From DATHVR01 sp035461175 (GTDB taxonomy: Bacteria; Actinomycetota; Acidimicrobiia; Spongiisociales; ZC4RG35), in the NCBI GenBank assembly GCA_035461175.1, contig DATHVR010000136.1, positions 1-37,660 of the forward strand: 37,660 nt of DNA. Reading direction: 5' to 3'. Under the pieces are notes generated by a model, which saw only the letters and a program-made list of their open reading frames with translations, was not told where the DNA came from and ran no database searches. Positions 24,682 to 32,956 of this stretch are shown piece by piece (position 1 is the stretch's first letter; each line of letters starts with the position of its first letter). The position numbers and the translations under genes were made by a program.

Positions 24682-26301
24682 TCAATCGTGCAGGTCGCGT
24701 ACGACCAGGAGGTAGAGGGGCAGGGCGGAGATCGCCACCAGGACGAGCGCCGCCACACTCGCTTCAGTGTAGAAGAGCTCGCTGGATGCGCTCCAGATGC
24801 GGACCGCCAGGGTCTCGAACCCGGTGGGACGGAGCAGGAGTGTGGCGGGCAGTTCCTTCATCACGGTGAGGAAGACGAGGGCGCCACCGGCCAGCAACGA
24901 GCGGTAGAGAAGCGGCACCGTCACATGCCACAGTGTCCGGACCGGGCCCACCCCCAGGCTGCGGCTGGCCGCTTCCAGGTTGGGACCGATCTGGCGCAGG
25001 CCGGATTGGGCCGACGCCAGCGCCTGGGGCAGGAACATCGCCACGTAGGCGATTACGAGCAGGGTCACGGTCTGGTAGATGGAAGGCAGGAAGCGCACGG
25101 CCAGCACCAGGAACCCGAGGCCGACCGCCAGATGGGGGAGGGAATAGGTCGACCAGGCGATCGATTCCAGCCACCCGGTGGCGCGGCTCGAATGGCGCAC
25201 GGTCAGGATGGCAAGGGGGATCGCGGCGATGGCGGTAACGACAGCCGCCCCGCCGGCCACCGACATCGAGCGCAGCATCTCCGGGACGACCGAGTCGACC
25301 ATGTTGCCCAAGGACAGGCCTCGGGCGGTCCACCATCCCAGCGTCATCAGGGGAAGGACCAGCGCCGCGATGACCACGGCCGACAGGAAGCCGTAGGCGG
25401 CCAGCCGTCGGATGCCGTGGAGATGGATTATCTCGGGCCGGCGCGGGGCCCGGTGGCTGTGCAGGGCCGCCCCGCCCCGGCTGCGCTGTTCCCCCCACAC
25501 CAATCCGAGTGCCACGATCACCAGGACACCGGAGAGGAAGAGGGCCGGAGTCACGTCGAGGCGGCCCCGGAACTGGGTGTAGATTGCCCGGGTGAAGGTC
25601 TCGTAGCGGAGCAGCGAGACCGCCCCGAAATCGGAGAGCACGTACAGGCCGACCAGCAGCCCCCCGCTGAGCAGGGCGGGCCGCAGTTGGGGAAGGACGA
25701 CGGTGCGGAGCGTTCGCCACCGGCCGGCTCCCAGGCCCCGCGCCGCCTCCTCGAGCGAGGGATCCATCCGGCGAAGGGCAGGCACGGCCAGCAGATGAAC
25801 GTAGGTGAAGTTCCACAGAGTGAGCGCACCCCAGGCCGCCCAGAAGCCGCGGAAGACCGGGAGTGACGGCAACCCCACAGCTCCCGCCAGCTGGGTCATG
25901 AGGCCGTCGTTGCCCGACGATCCGAGCATCGCCAGCGCTCCCACGTAGGAGGGGATGACGAGCGGGAGCGTGACCAGAGTCGACCACAGCCCGGCCCAGC
26001 GGATGTCGGTGCGGGTCGTGAGCCAGGCCGTGGTGATACCGATGGCGGTGGTGGTGATCGTCACCGAGACCACCAGGACGGCGGTGGACCCGAACAACCC
26101 CGCCAGCCGGCCGAGGGGGATCCCACCGGCGTCGAAGCCGCCGGGACGGATCACGGCCCACAGCAGGTAGACGATGGGAGTGACCGCCGGGAGGACCACG
26201 ACCAGAGCCAGGGCCCAGAGCGCGCCGGGAGCCCTCCGTCGGCGCTCGACGGAGGGCTCCGGGGGAGCCGTTTCGGCCGGGGGCGGCGCCAGCGCCGTCA
26301 T
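24682..26301 (-). CDS. fbpB: Ferric iron-type ABC transporter permease (two fused halves)
   Basis: A 539-residue inner-membrane permease with about 12 helices and two copies of the BPD_transp_1 domain, as in FbpB/ThiP-type permeases. The EAA loops are visible (LEEAARGLGAGRWRTLRTVVLPQLRPALLSG, near residues 190-220, and LEAASRSLGVGPVRTLWHVTVPLLYRSLLAG, near 440-470). The ATG overlaps the stop of the binding-protein gene (ATG/TGA sharing bases at 26301), so translation is coupled. Confidence 0.9.
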   Translation of the reverse strand: MTALAPPPAETAPPEPSVERRRRAPGALWALALVVVLPAVTPIVYLLWAVIRPGGFDAGGIPLGRLAGLFGSTAVLVVSVTITTTAIGITTAWLTTRTDIRWAGLWSTLVTLPLVIPSYVGALAMLGSSGNDGLMTQLAGAVGLPSLPVFRGFWAAWGALTLWNFTYVHLLAVPALRRMDPSLEEAARGLGAGRWRTLRTVVLPQLRPALLSGGLLVGLYVLSDFGAVSLLRYETFTRAIYTQFRGRLDVTPALFLSGVLVIVALGLVWGEQRSRGGAALHSHRAPRRPEIIHLHGIRRLAAYGFLSAVVIAALVLPLMTLGWWTARGLSLGNMVDSVVPEMLRSMSVAGGAAVVTAIAAIPLAILTVRHSSRATGWLESIAWSTYSLPHLAVGLGFLVLAVRFLPSIYQTVTLLVIAYVAMFLPQALASAQSGLRQIGPNLEAASRSLGVGPVRTLWHVTVPLLYRSLLAGGALVFLTVMKELPATLLLRPTGFETLAVRIWSASSELFYTEASVAALVLVAISALPLYLLVVRDLHD

Positions 26302-27341
26302 CAGCTCAAACCCGACTCCGCGATCAGGTTCAGGGCCGGTTCAAGGGTGTCGGCGGTGTCGGTGAGGCTGATGTCGAGGGTGGGCAGATCCGCCAGCGGT
26401 GGCTGGTCGGTGGGGGGGCCGACGCCCTCCACCAGCGGATACTCGAACAGGGTCAGGAAATGCTCCTGGGACTCGACCGTGAGGAGATGTCGGATCAGAT
26501 CGGCGGCGGCCTCGGGCTGGTCCGAGGAGGTCAGGATCCCCGCTCCGGCCGCCATCACCAGGCTTCCCGGGTCACCGTCGGAGAAGAACATGTTGGCGGC
26601 GGGCACGTCGCCCAGGTCGGCGATGCGCTGGAGGAGGTAGTAATGGTTGACCAGGCCGGCGTCGAGGTCGCCCGCCACCACCGCGTCGACGATGGGGCCG
26701 TTTCCGTCGAAGATTTGGGGGTCGTTGGCGGCAATTCCCTCCAGCCACTCCCGGGTGCGGTCCTCGCCTTCGGCCAGGACCATCCCGGTCACGAATGCCA
26801 CGAACGAACCGTTGGTGGGTGCCACTCCCAGCCGACCCTCCCACTCCGGACCGGTCAGGGCCCAGATGTCGGCGGGCAGCTCGGCCTCGGCGACCAGATC
26901 GGTGTTGTGCACGAGGACGCGGGCCCGGCCGGTGATCCCGACCCAGCGTCCGTCCGAGTCCGAGAACCGCTCCGGCACCAGACCGAGAATGTCGGCGGGC
27001 AGCGGGGCCAGGACGCCCTCTTTGGCCAGGCCGCCGATGAAGGCGGGGTCCTGGGCCCAGAAGACATCGGCGGGCGAGGTGTCGCCCTCGGTGGCGATGG
27101 TGGTGGCGAGGTCGCCGGTGCCCCCGTAGCGGACATCCACCTCGATCCCGGTCTCGGCGGTGAACGAATCGATCACCGGCTGGACGAAGTTCTCGTTGCG
27201 GCCCGAGTACAGGACCAGGGACTGGCCGGTTTCCGTGGTCGTAGCCTCGCCGTCGGCCTCAACGGTGGTGGTGGAGCCGTCGTCGGAGGCACAGCCCGTG
27301 ACCAGCGCCAGCATGGCCAGCAGGGCGGTCAGTCGTCGCAT
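26301..27341 (-). CDS. fbpA: Ferric iron-binding lipoprotein (FbpA-like)
   Basis: The extracellular binding component, 346 residues. A lipobox (LALVTGC, Cys17) indicates a lipid-anchored protein; a Thr/Glu-rich linker follows. Seen: LVLYSGRNENFVQPVIDSF (typical FbpA start), ADVFWAQDPA, and the paired tyrosines Y234-Y235 in VNHYYLL, which in the ferric-binding family coordinate Fe(III). I chose the ATG at 27341 (MRRLTALL) over an upstream ATG at 27386 because it gives a standard lipoprotein signal and has AAAGG upstream. First gene of the operon. Confidence 0.9.
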   Translation of the reverse strand: MRRLTALLAMLALVTGCASDDGSTTTVEADGEATTTETGQSLVLYSGRNENFVQPVIDSFTAETGIEVDVRYGGTGDLATTIATEGDTSPADVFWAQDPAFIGGLAKEGVLAPLPADILGLVPERFSDSDGRWVGITGRARVLVHNTDLVAEAELPADIWALTGPEWEGRLGVAPTNGSFVAFVTGMVLAEGEDRTREWLEGIAANDPQIFDGNGPIVDAVVAGDLDAGLVNHYYLLQRIADLGDVPAANMFFSDGDPGSLVMAAGAGILTSSDQPEAAADLIRHLLTVESQEHFLTLFEYPLVEGVGPPTDQPPLADLPTLDISLTDTADTLEPALNLIAESGLS

Positions 27342-27424
27342 TCGGTTGCCTTTCTGATGTGCAGCGGGCGACAAACTAATTACCACTAGCAGCGTAGTGC
27401 AAAAAGGCGCCCTAAACAGAGAGG

Positions 27425-27443
27425 TAAAGCGAGGCTAATCTCA
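27425..27443 (-). promoter_or_regulatory. Candidate DtxR/IdeR iron box upstream of fbpA
   Basis: The minus strand reads TGAGATTAGCCTCGCTTTA, matching 13 of 19 positions of the actinobacterial iron box TTAGGTTAGSCTAACCTAA. It starts about 84 bases upstream of the fbpA ATG and overlaps the stop codon of the phosphodiesterase gene. The match is partial and no confident -35/-10 pair is placed around it. The iron-import context supports it. Confidence 0.42.
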
Positions 27444-28544
27444 CCCGGTCCGGGCCAGCAGCGGGATCTCGAGTTCCTCACGCTCCAGACCGCCGTGGTA
27501 GCCGATGAGGCGCTTGTCGAACGGTTTGGGCAGGAGGAGCTTGCCCGGCGGAGCGAGCAGAAGGCGGTCGGGGAGGCGTTCGGGCAGTTCAGGATGCTGG
27601 GGCGGGGGTCCCAACAGCTCCAGGAGGGTGGACACCGGCACCTCAGTCGCCCCGGTCTCGGCGGCCAGGTCGGCGATGAGGTCGGCCGGCCCGTCCACGT
27701 AGGTGCTGCGGGGGTCGCCGAAGAACCGCAGCGGTTCGAATCGACGCTCACGGATCAGGAGCTTGTCGCCGGCGGAGTAGTCCCGGTGCCCGTGATCGGC
27801 GCTGCCCACCAGGCCCACCTCGGGGGGGAGGCGGGCCGCCAGTTGATGCCAGATGCGGCCCCCCTCGCCAAGGGCGTCCCGGTAGGGACGGCTGGGTTGA
27901 CCCGCGACGTGGGCGGCCACGTCGATGCCGGGAAAGTACGTGAGGACGAATCGATCCGGTCCTGCCAGCTGGAGGGTGGCTTCGATCAGTTCGGCGACCG
28001 TCCAGGCCGGTTCGAACCGGCACCCGCGGTAGAGCATCTGCGAGAGCGGACTCCCCATGAAGGCACCGGGCTGGATCGTGATCGACTCCAGGCCGGCCCG
28101 GGCCAGGCGCTCGAACAGGTTGGGGGCAGGCAGCATCGCGGCGTAGTCGGCGCGGACGGGCCGGCCCGTCGGGGTAGCCCACTTGAGGGTGTTGATCACC
28201 TCGCCCAACCGGGGGAGGTGGAGGAGATGACCGATGATCCCGTGGCGTCGGGGAGGAAGCCCGGTGACCAGGGTGGCCAGCGAGGTGGTGGTGGTGGTCG
28301 GGAACCCGGCGTCGAGGTCGGTGAGATGGTGAGCGGCGAGATCGGCCGCGTCGGGGTGAGAGAGCTGGTGGGAGCCGAGCCCGTCGAAGAGGACCAGCAC
28401 GTAGCCCCTGGCGTCCGGGAGATGAGCAGGCTCGGACAGGCCCGGCGCCGGCGCCGAACCGGTCAACCTCCGCTCCAGCTCGGCGATGAGGTTGAGGAGT
28501 CCCGTCCCGGCGTAGTCGGGAGCCGTTATCGTCACCGGGGTCAC
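27441..28544 (-). CDS. Alkaline phosphatase-superfamily phosphodiesterase
   Basis: The product has about 367 residues and belongs to the type I phosphodiesterase/nucleotide pyrophosphatase family. Metal and catalytic segments seen: YVLVLFDGLGSHQL (Asp), PTTTTTSLATLVTGLPPRRHGIIGH (nucleophile Thr region and His), YFPGIDVAAHVAG (Asp/His) and GSADHGHRDY (Asp-His). There is no signal peptide, so it is probably cytoplasmic. I chose the GTG at 28544; another GTG lies at 28535, and a longer frame up to 28634 would run into nuoA. Substrate unknown. Divergent from nuoA and 99 bases ahead of fbpA in the same direction. Confidence 0.83.
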   Translation of the reverse strand: MTPVTITAPDYAGTGLLNLIAELERRLTGSAPAPGLSEPAHLPDARGYVLVLFDGLGSHQLSHPDAADLAAHHLTDLDAGFPTTTTTSLATLVTGLPPRRHGIIGHLLHLPRLGEVINTLKWATPTGRPVRADYAAMLPAPNLFERLARAGLESITIQPGAFMGSPLSQMLYRGCRFEPAWTVAELIEATLQLAGPDRFVLTYFPGIDVAAHVAGQPSRPYRDALGEGGRIWHQLAARLPPEVGLVGSADHGHRDYSAGDKLLIRERRFEPLRFFGDPRSTYVDGPADLIADLAAETGATEVPVSTLLELLGPPPQHPELPERLPDRLLLAPPGKLLLPKPFDKRLIGYHGGLEREELEIPLLARTG

Positions 28545-28572
28545 GGTATCAGGGTGCCCTGAGGCGCTCGGC

Positions 28573-28601
28573 TTCGACCCCGGCCAACCCATTCCTATAC
28601 T
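28573..28601 (+). promoter_or_regulatory. Candidate promoter of complex I cluster 2
   Basis: A near-consensus -10, TATACT (28596-28601), lies 31 bases before the nuoA ATG. TTCGAC (28573-28578) sits at a 17-base spacing as a poor -35. It would give a leader of about 25 bases. This is the only promoter candidate seen for the ten or more nuo genes downstream. Confidence 0.45.
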
Positions 28602-28632
28602 CGCCCCCGCCGCCGAAAGAGCGAACGAAACC

Positions 28633-29004
28633 ATGGACTTGACCCCGTACTTCCAGGATTATGTGACCGTAGGTGCCTTCCTCGCCCTCGGGGTGGTGCT
28701 GGTGATGGTGATGCTGGGGGTGGCCTCGGTGCTCTCCCCCTCGAATCCCAACAAGGCCAAGCTGAGCACCTACGAGTGCGGCGTCGATCCGGTGGGCTCG
28801 GGCTGGTCGCAGACCTACGTCCGCTATTACATCTTCGGGCTCCTCTTCGTCCTCTTCGACGTCGAGGCGATCTTCATCTTCCCCTGGGCGGTGGCGGCCG
28901 AGGACTTTGGGGTTTTCGGCCTGGTCGCCATCCTCCTGTTCATGTTCACCGCGGTCGAGGGCCTGTTCTACGCCATCAAGAAGGGGGTCCTGGTATGGGA
29001 GTAG
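28633..29004 (+). CDS. nuoA: NADH-quinone oxidoreductase subunit A, cluster 2
   Basis: A small three-helix membrane subunit near the quinone site, 123 residues. Seen: the conserved loop KLSTYECGVDPVGSGW (reactive Cys loop) and RYYIFGLLFVLFDVEAIFIFPWA with the conserved Asp/Glu. First gene of the second complex I cluster, preceded by a promoter candidate and an A-rich leader. It overlaps nuoB by 10 bases. Confidence 0.95.
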   Translation: MDLTPYFQDYVTVGAFLALGVVLVMVMLGVASVLSPSNPNKAKLSTYECGVDPVGSGWSQTYVRYYIFGLLFVLFDVEAIFIFPWAVAAEDFGVFGLVAILLFMFTAVEGLFYAIKKGVLVWE

Positions 29005-29492
29005 TCCAGCGGTTCGGCGTCCCCAAACCCGTCTCGTGGCTCCTGAACTGGTCGCGCAAGTACTCGCTGTGGCTGTTCCAGTTCGGCCTCGCCTGCTGTG
29101 CCATCGAGATGATGGCCGCCTCCGGCCCCCGCTTCGACTCCATGCGCTTCGGGATCATCCCGCTCCCCGCCTCGCCCCGCCAGGCCGACCTGATGGTGGT
29201 GGCGGGAACGGTCACCGACAAGATGGCTCCGGCGGTGAAGCGTCTCTACGACCAGATGCCCGAGCCCAAGTACGTCATCTCGATGGGGTCGTGTGCCAAC
29301 TGCGGCGGTCCCTACTGGGATTCGTACTCGGTGACCAAGGGGGTCGATCAGTTGATCCCCGTCGATGTCTACGTGCCCGGGTGCCCGCCCCGCCCCGAGG
29401 CGTTGCTGGAGGGCATCGTCGTGCTCCAGCAGAAGATCCAGGGCGAGGACATTCACGAGAAGTGGAACCAGCGTGACTTCCAACCCGCCTGA
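28995..29492 (+). CDS. nuoB: NADH-quinone oxidoreductase subunit B, cluster 2
   Basis: The subunit with the terminal [4Fe-4S] cluster N2, which reduces quinone; 165 residues. Ligands seen: C34-C35 (FGLACCAIEMM), C100 (SMGSCANCGG) and C130 (VPGCPPRPE). The ATG at 28995 gives the standard start MGVVQRFGVPKPVSW. Overlaps nuoA (10 bases) and nuoC (20 bases). Confidence 0.96.
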   Translation: MGVVQRFGVPKPVSWLLNWSRKYSLWLFQFGLACCAIEMMAASGPRFDSMRFGIIPLPASPRQADLMVVAGTVTDKMAPAVKRLYDQMPEPKYVISMGSCANCGGPYWDSYSVTKGVDQLIPVDVYVPGCPPRPEALLEGIVVLQQKIQGEDIHEKWNQRDFQPA

Positions 29493-30177
29493 CACCGAGG
29501 CGCCCGACGAGGCCGCCGAGCAGGAGGCCGCCGAGCCTCCCCACCCGCTGACGGACTATGCCGCGGCGGTGGCCGAGGCCGTGGGCGGAAAGGCCGTCAT
29601 CACCTTCGACACCATCAAGGTCACGGTGCCCGCCTCGGGCTGGGTGGAGGCACTGACCGTGGCCCGGGACCAGTTCGACCTGGTCCTGTTCTCGTTCCTC
29701 TCGGCCATCGACTGGGTCAACGAGACCTCAGTCGGTGACCCTCCTTCCGACGAGGTCGAGGAGCACTTCGAGGTACTGGCCACCGTCTCGGATGTGACCG
29801 AGGGCAAGCGGGTCACCTTCTCGGCCCGGATCGGCCACGATCAGCCGGCCATCGCCTCGTTGATCGACGTCTACGCCGGAGCCAACTGGCACGAGCGCGA
29901 GGCCCACGAGATGTTCGGCATCGACTTCGTCGGCCACCCCGATCTCTCCAATCTCTACCTGCCCGAGAGCTTCATCGGCCGGCCGCTTCTCAAATCGTTC
30001 CCCCTCCTGAGCCGGGAGGTGAAGCCCTGGCCCGGCACGGTCGACGTCGAGGCGATGCCGGAGAAGGAAGAGGAGACCGCAGAAGAGGCGGAGACAGAGG
30101 TGTCCGAAGGGGCCGAGGCGTCGGAAGGTTCCGATGAGGCCGAGGCGGCCGAAGGGTCCGGGGAGGAATCGTCGTGA
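29473..30177 (+). CDS. nuoC: NADH-quinone oxidoreductase subunit C, cluster 2
   Basis: The 30-kDa hydrophilic subunit, 234 residues. The family core includes FSFLSAIDWVNE and the signature GANWHEREAHEMFGIDFVGHPDLSNLYLPE region. I place the GTG start at 29473, overlapping nuoB; no stronger start exists. Odd: both ends are extended by low-complexity acidic sequence, most strongly the last 38 residues (EKEEETAEEAETEVSEG and similar), which carry about 18 Glu and almost no positive charge. The stop overlaps the nuoD GTG. Confidence 0.93.
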   Translation: MTSNPPDTEAPDEAAEQEAAEPPHPLTDYAAAVAEAVGGKAVITFDTIKVTVPASGWVEALTVARDQFDLVLFSFLSAIDWVNETSVGDPPSDEVEEHFEVLATVSDVTEGKRVTFSARIGHDQPAIASLIDVYAGANWHEREAHEMFGIDFVGHPDLSNLYLPESFIGRPLLKSFPLLSREVKPWPGTVDVEAMPEKEEETAEEAETEVSEGAEASEGSDEAEAAEGSGEESS

Positions 30178-31364
30178 CGATGAATCAGGATCTCGTCCGT
30201 CACCTTTCCGAGGTATCGGTGTCGGTGGAGCTCGAGACTCCCGACATGACCCTCAACATCGGCCCCCAGCACCCGTCGACGCACGGGGTGTTGCGTCTCG
30301 TCGCCCGTGTGGACGGCGAACGAGCCTACGACGTCCGGCCGGTGATCGGCTACATGCACCGCGGCTACGAGAAGCTGGCCGAGGTTCGCAATTATCCCCA
30401 AATCACCACCATCGTCAACCGCATCGACTGGGTCTCCGGCTACGCCAACGAGATCCCCTTCATCACCGCCGCCGAGAAGCTGATGGAGCTGGAGGTTCCC
30501 GAGCGGGCCCTCTACATCCGGCTGATCCTGACCGAGATGGCCCGGATCAGCTCCCACATGATCTTCATGGCCTCCTACCCACTCGAGCTGGGTGCCGCCA
30601 CCCCGCTCTTCTTCGCCCTCCGGGAGCGCGAGCGTGTCCTCGACCTGCTCGAAGGCGTCACCGGGGGCCGGTTCCATCCCAACTTCAACCGCATCGGAGG
30701 GGTCAAGCCGGCCTACGGCTCGGGGTCGATGACCCGCAAGTGGATCCAGGACATTCCCAAGACCTTCTTCGAGGACACCCGGATCGCGATGGACAACATC
30801 CTCCACGCCGCCGACCAGCTCGAGGATCTGGTGGCCGGCAACGAGATCATCCTGGCCCGGACCCGGGGCGTGGGGATCCTTCCCGCCGAGGTGGCGGTGG
30901 CGTACGGCGTCACCGGGCCCAACCTGCGCGCCTCGGGGGTGCCCTTCGACCTGCGCAAGGTCGAGGACTACCTGCCCTACGATCGATTCGACTGGGACGT
31001 GGTCAGCGCTGAGAACGGGGACTGCTGGGATCGCTGGTACGTCCGGCTCCAGGAGATCCGCCAGTCGGCCCGCATCGTCCAGCAGGCGATCGACTCCATC
31101 CCCGCCGGCCCTCTCCAGGCCAAGGTGCCCAAGGTGATCAAGGTCCCCAAGGGCGAGACCTACGTCCGGGCCGAGAACCCTAAGGGCGAGATGGGCTACT
31201 ACCTGGTCTCCGACGGCGGCCAGGGCCCCTATCGCCTCAAGATCCGTTCCGCCTCCTTCTCGAACATCTCGATCCTGTCGTGGATCCTCGACGGCGCCCT
31301 GGTCCCCGACATCATCGCCGTGATGGGCAGCCTCGATTTCGTGCTGGGGGACGTGGACAGATGA
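30174..31364 (+). CDS. nuoD: NADH-quinone oxidoreductase subunit D, cluster 2
   Basis: The 49-kDa subunit, complete here at 396 residues. Seen: LNIGPQHPSTHGVLRL with the quinone-binding His, MHRGYEKLAE, RIDWVSGYANE, GVGILPAEVAVAYGVTGPNLRASG and the C-terminus VLGDVDR. The GTG at 30174 overlaps the nuoC stop; an ATG two codons later is possible. It is followed directly by a heptamer mini-ORF and nuoH. In a standard 14-gene cluster nuoE, nuoF and nuoG would come here; they are absent. Confidence 0.96.
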   Translation: MTMNQDLVRHLSEVSVSVELETPDMTLNIGPQHPSTHGVLRLVARVDGERAYDVRPVIGYMHRGYEKLAEVRNYPQITTIVNRIDWVSGYANEIPFITAAEKLMELEVPERALYIRLILTEMARISSHMIFMASYPLELGAATPLFFALRERERVLDLLEGVTGGRFHPNFNRIGGVKPAYGSGSMTRKWIQDIPKTFFEDTRIAMDNILHAADQLEDLVAGNEIILARTRGVGILPAEVAVAYGVTGPNLRASGVPFDLRKVEDYLPYDRFDWDVVSAENGDCWDRWYVRLQEIRQSARIVQQAIDSIPAGPLQAKVPKVIKVPKGETYVRAENPKGEMGYYLVSDGGQGPYRLKIRSASFSNISILSWILDGALVPDIIAVMGSLDFVLGDVDR

Positions 31365-31411
31365 GTCGGAAGTCGGAAGTCGGAAGTCGGAAGTCAGAGG
31401 TGTCGCAATGA
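31361..31411 (+). CDS. Candidate coupling mini-ORF nuoD-nuoH (cluster 2)
   Basis: ATG overlaps the nuoD stop (ATGA) and TGA overlaps the nuoH ATG (ATGA). It encodes MSRKSEVGSRKSEVSQ (16 residues). GAGG 7 bases before the nuoH ATG lies inside it. Same layout as the other five spacers. Confidence 0.4.
   Translation: MSRKSEVGSRKSEVSQ
31364..31398 (+). repeat. Heptamer array nuoD-nuoH (cluster 2)
   Basis: Four perfect AGTCGGA units and one degenerate unit (AGTCAGA), starting at the last base of the nuoD stop codon. Confidence 0.9.
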
Positions 31412-32415
31412 CCGACATACTTGCCGACGTCATGTCCAATTTCTGGGTGGGGTTGCTGATCAAGGTGGCGATCGTGGGGGCTTTGATCCCCCTGGTGGGA
31501 ATGGTGATCGGCTTCGCCGAGATGAAGCTCTCCGCCAAGATGCAGAACCGGGTCGGGCCCTACTACGCCGGCGGCCGCTGGGGTTGGGCCCAGCTCATCG
31601 CCGACGGGGTGAAGTTCTTCCAGAAGGAAGACATCATCCCCGAAAACGCCGACGGTCCCATCTTCAAGATCGCCCCGGCGCTGGTGCTCGCCTCGACCGT
31701 GGCCCTGATGGTGATCATCCCCTTCGGTCCCGGCCTCGCCTTCCGCAACCTCGAACTCGGTCTCTTCTTCGCCCTGGCGATTTCGTCGCTGTCGACCATC
31801 GGGGTGCTGATCGCCGGCTGGTCGTCGGGTAACAAGTACTCGCTGATCGGGGGACTGCGGGCGGCTGGTCAGCTGATCGCCTACGAGCTGCCGCTGGTCC
31901 TCTCGGTGGTGGGTGTGGTGATCCTGGCGGGGACGATGAACCTGGATACGATCGTCCAGGCGCAGGTGTCGGCGGGCTATCCCTATGTGATCCTGCAGTT
32001 CGTCGGCTTCGGGATCTTCATGGTGGCGGCCCTGGCCGAACTGTCCCGCATCCCCTTCGACATGCCGATCGCCGAGTCGGAGCTGGTGATGGGCTATCTA
32101 ACCGAGTACACCGGCTTCCGGTTCCTGTTCTTCTTCCTGGCCGAGTTCGCCAACATGTTCACGATGTCGGCCATCGCCTCCACACTGTTCCTGGGTGGGT
32201 ATTGGGCTCCCGGCCTCTCCGACGACCAGCTGGTGATCGCCGGGCCGCTGATCCTGGCCGCCAAGACGTTCTTCTTGATCTTCGTGATGATCTGGTTCCG
32301 GTGGACGTTCCCGCGTTTCCGGGAGGATCAGCTGCAGAGGATCGCCTGGAAGGTTCTCGTCCCGCTCGCCCTGGCCAATATCGCCGTGACGGCCATCCTC
32401 AAGGTGGTGATTTGA
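31408..32415 (+). CDS. nuoH: NADH-quinone oxidoreductase subunit H, cluster 2
   Basis: The membrane subunit linking quinone reduction to proton pumping, 335 residues with about eight helices. Seen: FAEMKLSAKMQNRVGPYYAG, LIADGVKFFQKEDIIPENAD, ALAELSRIPFDMPIAESELV and YTGFRFLFFFLAEFANMF. It differs from NuoH1 at the Q-tunnel loop (AELSRIPFDMP against AETNRAPFDLV), so the clusters are old paralogues or separately acquired. The stop shares one base with the nuoI ATG. Confidence 0.96.
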   Translation: MTDILADVMSNFWVGLLIKVAIVGALIPLVGMVIGFAEMKLSAKMQNRVGPYYAGGRWGWAQLIADGVKFFQKEDIIPENADGPIFKIAPALVLASTVALMVIIPFGPGLAFRNLELGLFFALAISSLSTIGVLIAGWSSGNKYSLIGGLRAAGQLIAYELPLVLSVVGVVILAGTMNLDTIVQAQVSAGYPYVILQFVGFGIFMVAALAELSRIPFDMPIAESELVMGYLTEYTGFRFLFFFLAEFANMFTMSAIASTLFLGGYWAPGLSDDQLVIAGPLILAAKTFFLIFVMIWFRWTFPRFREDQLQRIAWKVLVPLALANIAVTAILKVVI

Positions 32416-32906
32416 TGAGCACGCGTACGTTCCCCGGCTACGGCCTCTGGAAGGGAATGTGGGTGACGCTGTCAACCATGTTCAAGACGATCTTCCTGCC
32501 CGGGAAGCATCTGCGGACGGTGATGTATCCCGATGTCAAGGAGACTCCGGTCCCGCGCGCCCGGGGTGTGATCGCCCTGGACCAGGAAGCCTGCACCGTG
32601 TGCATGCTCTGCGCCCGCAACTGTCCCGACTGGTGCATCTACATCGAGGGCCACAAGGCCGAGGTGCAGCCCGACAAGCCGGGGGGACGGGTCAAGGTGC
32701 GCAACACCCTCGACCGGTTCGACATCGACTACGCCCTCTGCATGTATTGCGGGATCTGCGTCGAGGTGTGTCCTTTCGATGCCCTCTTCTGGAGCCCCGA
32801 ATACGAGTACTCCGAATACGACATGGGCAAGCTGATGCACGACATGGACACCCTCCAGGACAAGTGGCTCCCAACGGTGCCCGAGCAACCGGAGATAGCC
32901 CAGTGA
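32415..32906 (+). CDS. nuoI: NADH-quinone oxidoreductase subunit I, cluster 2
   Basis: The two-cluster ferredoxin-like subunit, 163 residues. Ligands: C60, C63, C66, C70-Pro (CTVCMLCARNCP) and C109, C112, C115, C119-Pro (CMYCGICVEVCP). Shorter than NuoI1. In an enzyme without NuoEFG this subunit could be the entry or docking point for an external electron donor (inference). The ATG at 32415 overlaps the nuoH stop; the frame is open upstream only as a shadow of nuoH. Confidence 0.95.
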   Translation: MSTRTFPGYGLWKGMWVTLSTMFKTIFLPGKHLRTVMYPDVKETPVPRARGVIALDQEACTVCMLCARNCPDWCIYIEGHKAEVQPDKPGGRVKVRNTLDRFDIDYALCMYCGICVEVCPFDALFWSPEYEYSEYDMGKLMHDMDTLQDKWLPTVPEQPEIAQ

Positions 32907-32956
32907 GTCGGAAGTCGGAAGTCGGAAGTCGGAAGCCAGAGGCGGGCGCCCTATGA
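32903..32956 (+). CDS. Candidate coupling mini-ORF nuoI-nuoJ (cluster 2)
   Basis: GTG overlaps the nuoI stop (GTGA) and TGA overlaps the nuoJ ATG (ATGA). It encodes 17 residues, MSRKSEVGSRKPEAGAL. GAGG lies 10 bases before the nuoJ ATG. Confidence 0.38.
   Translation: MSRKSEVGSRKPEAGAL
32906..32933 (+). repeat. Heptamer array nuoI-nuoJ (cluster 2)
   Basis: Four perfect AGTCGGA units, starting at the last base of the nuoI stop codon, exactly as at nuoD-nuoH. Confidence 0.9.

Noticed and set aside
28545..28634. Longer N-terminus of the phosphodiesterase
   Set aside because: It would overlap the nuoA start and the divergent promoter region; the added residues are not family-like, and GTG starts at 28544/28535 fit the domain.
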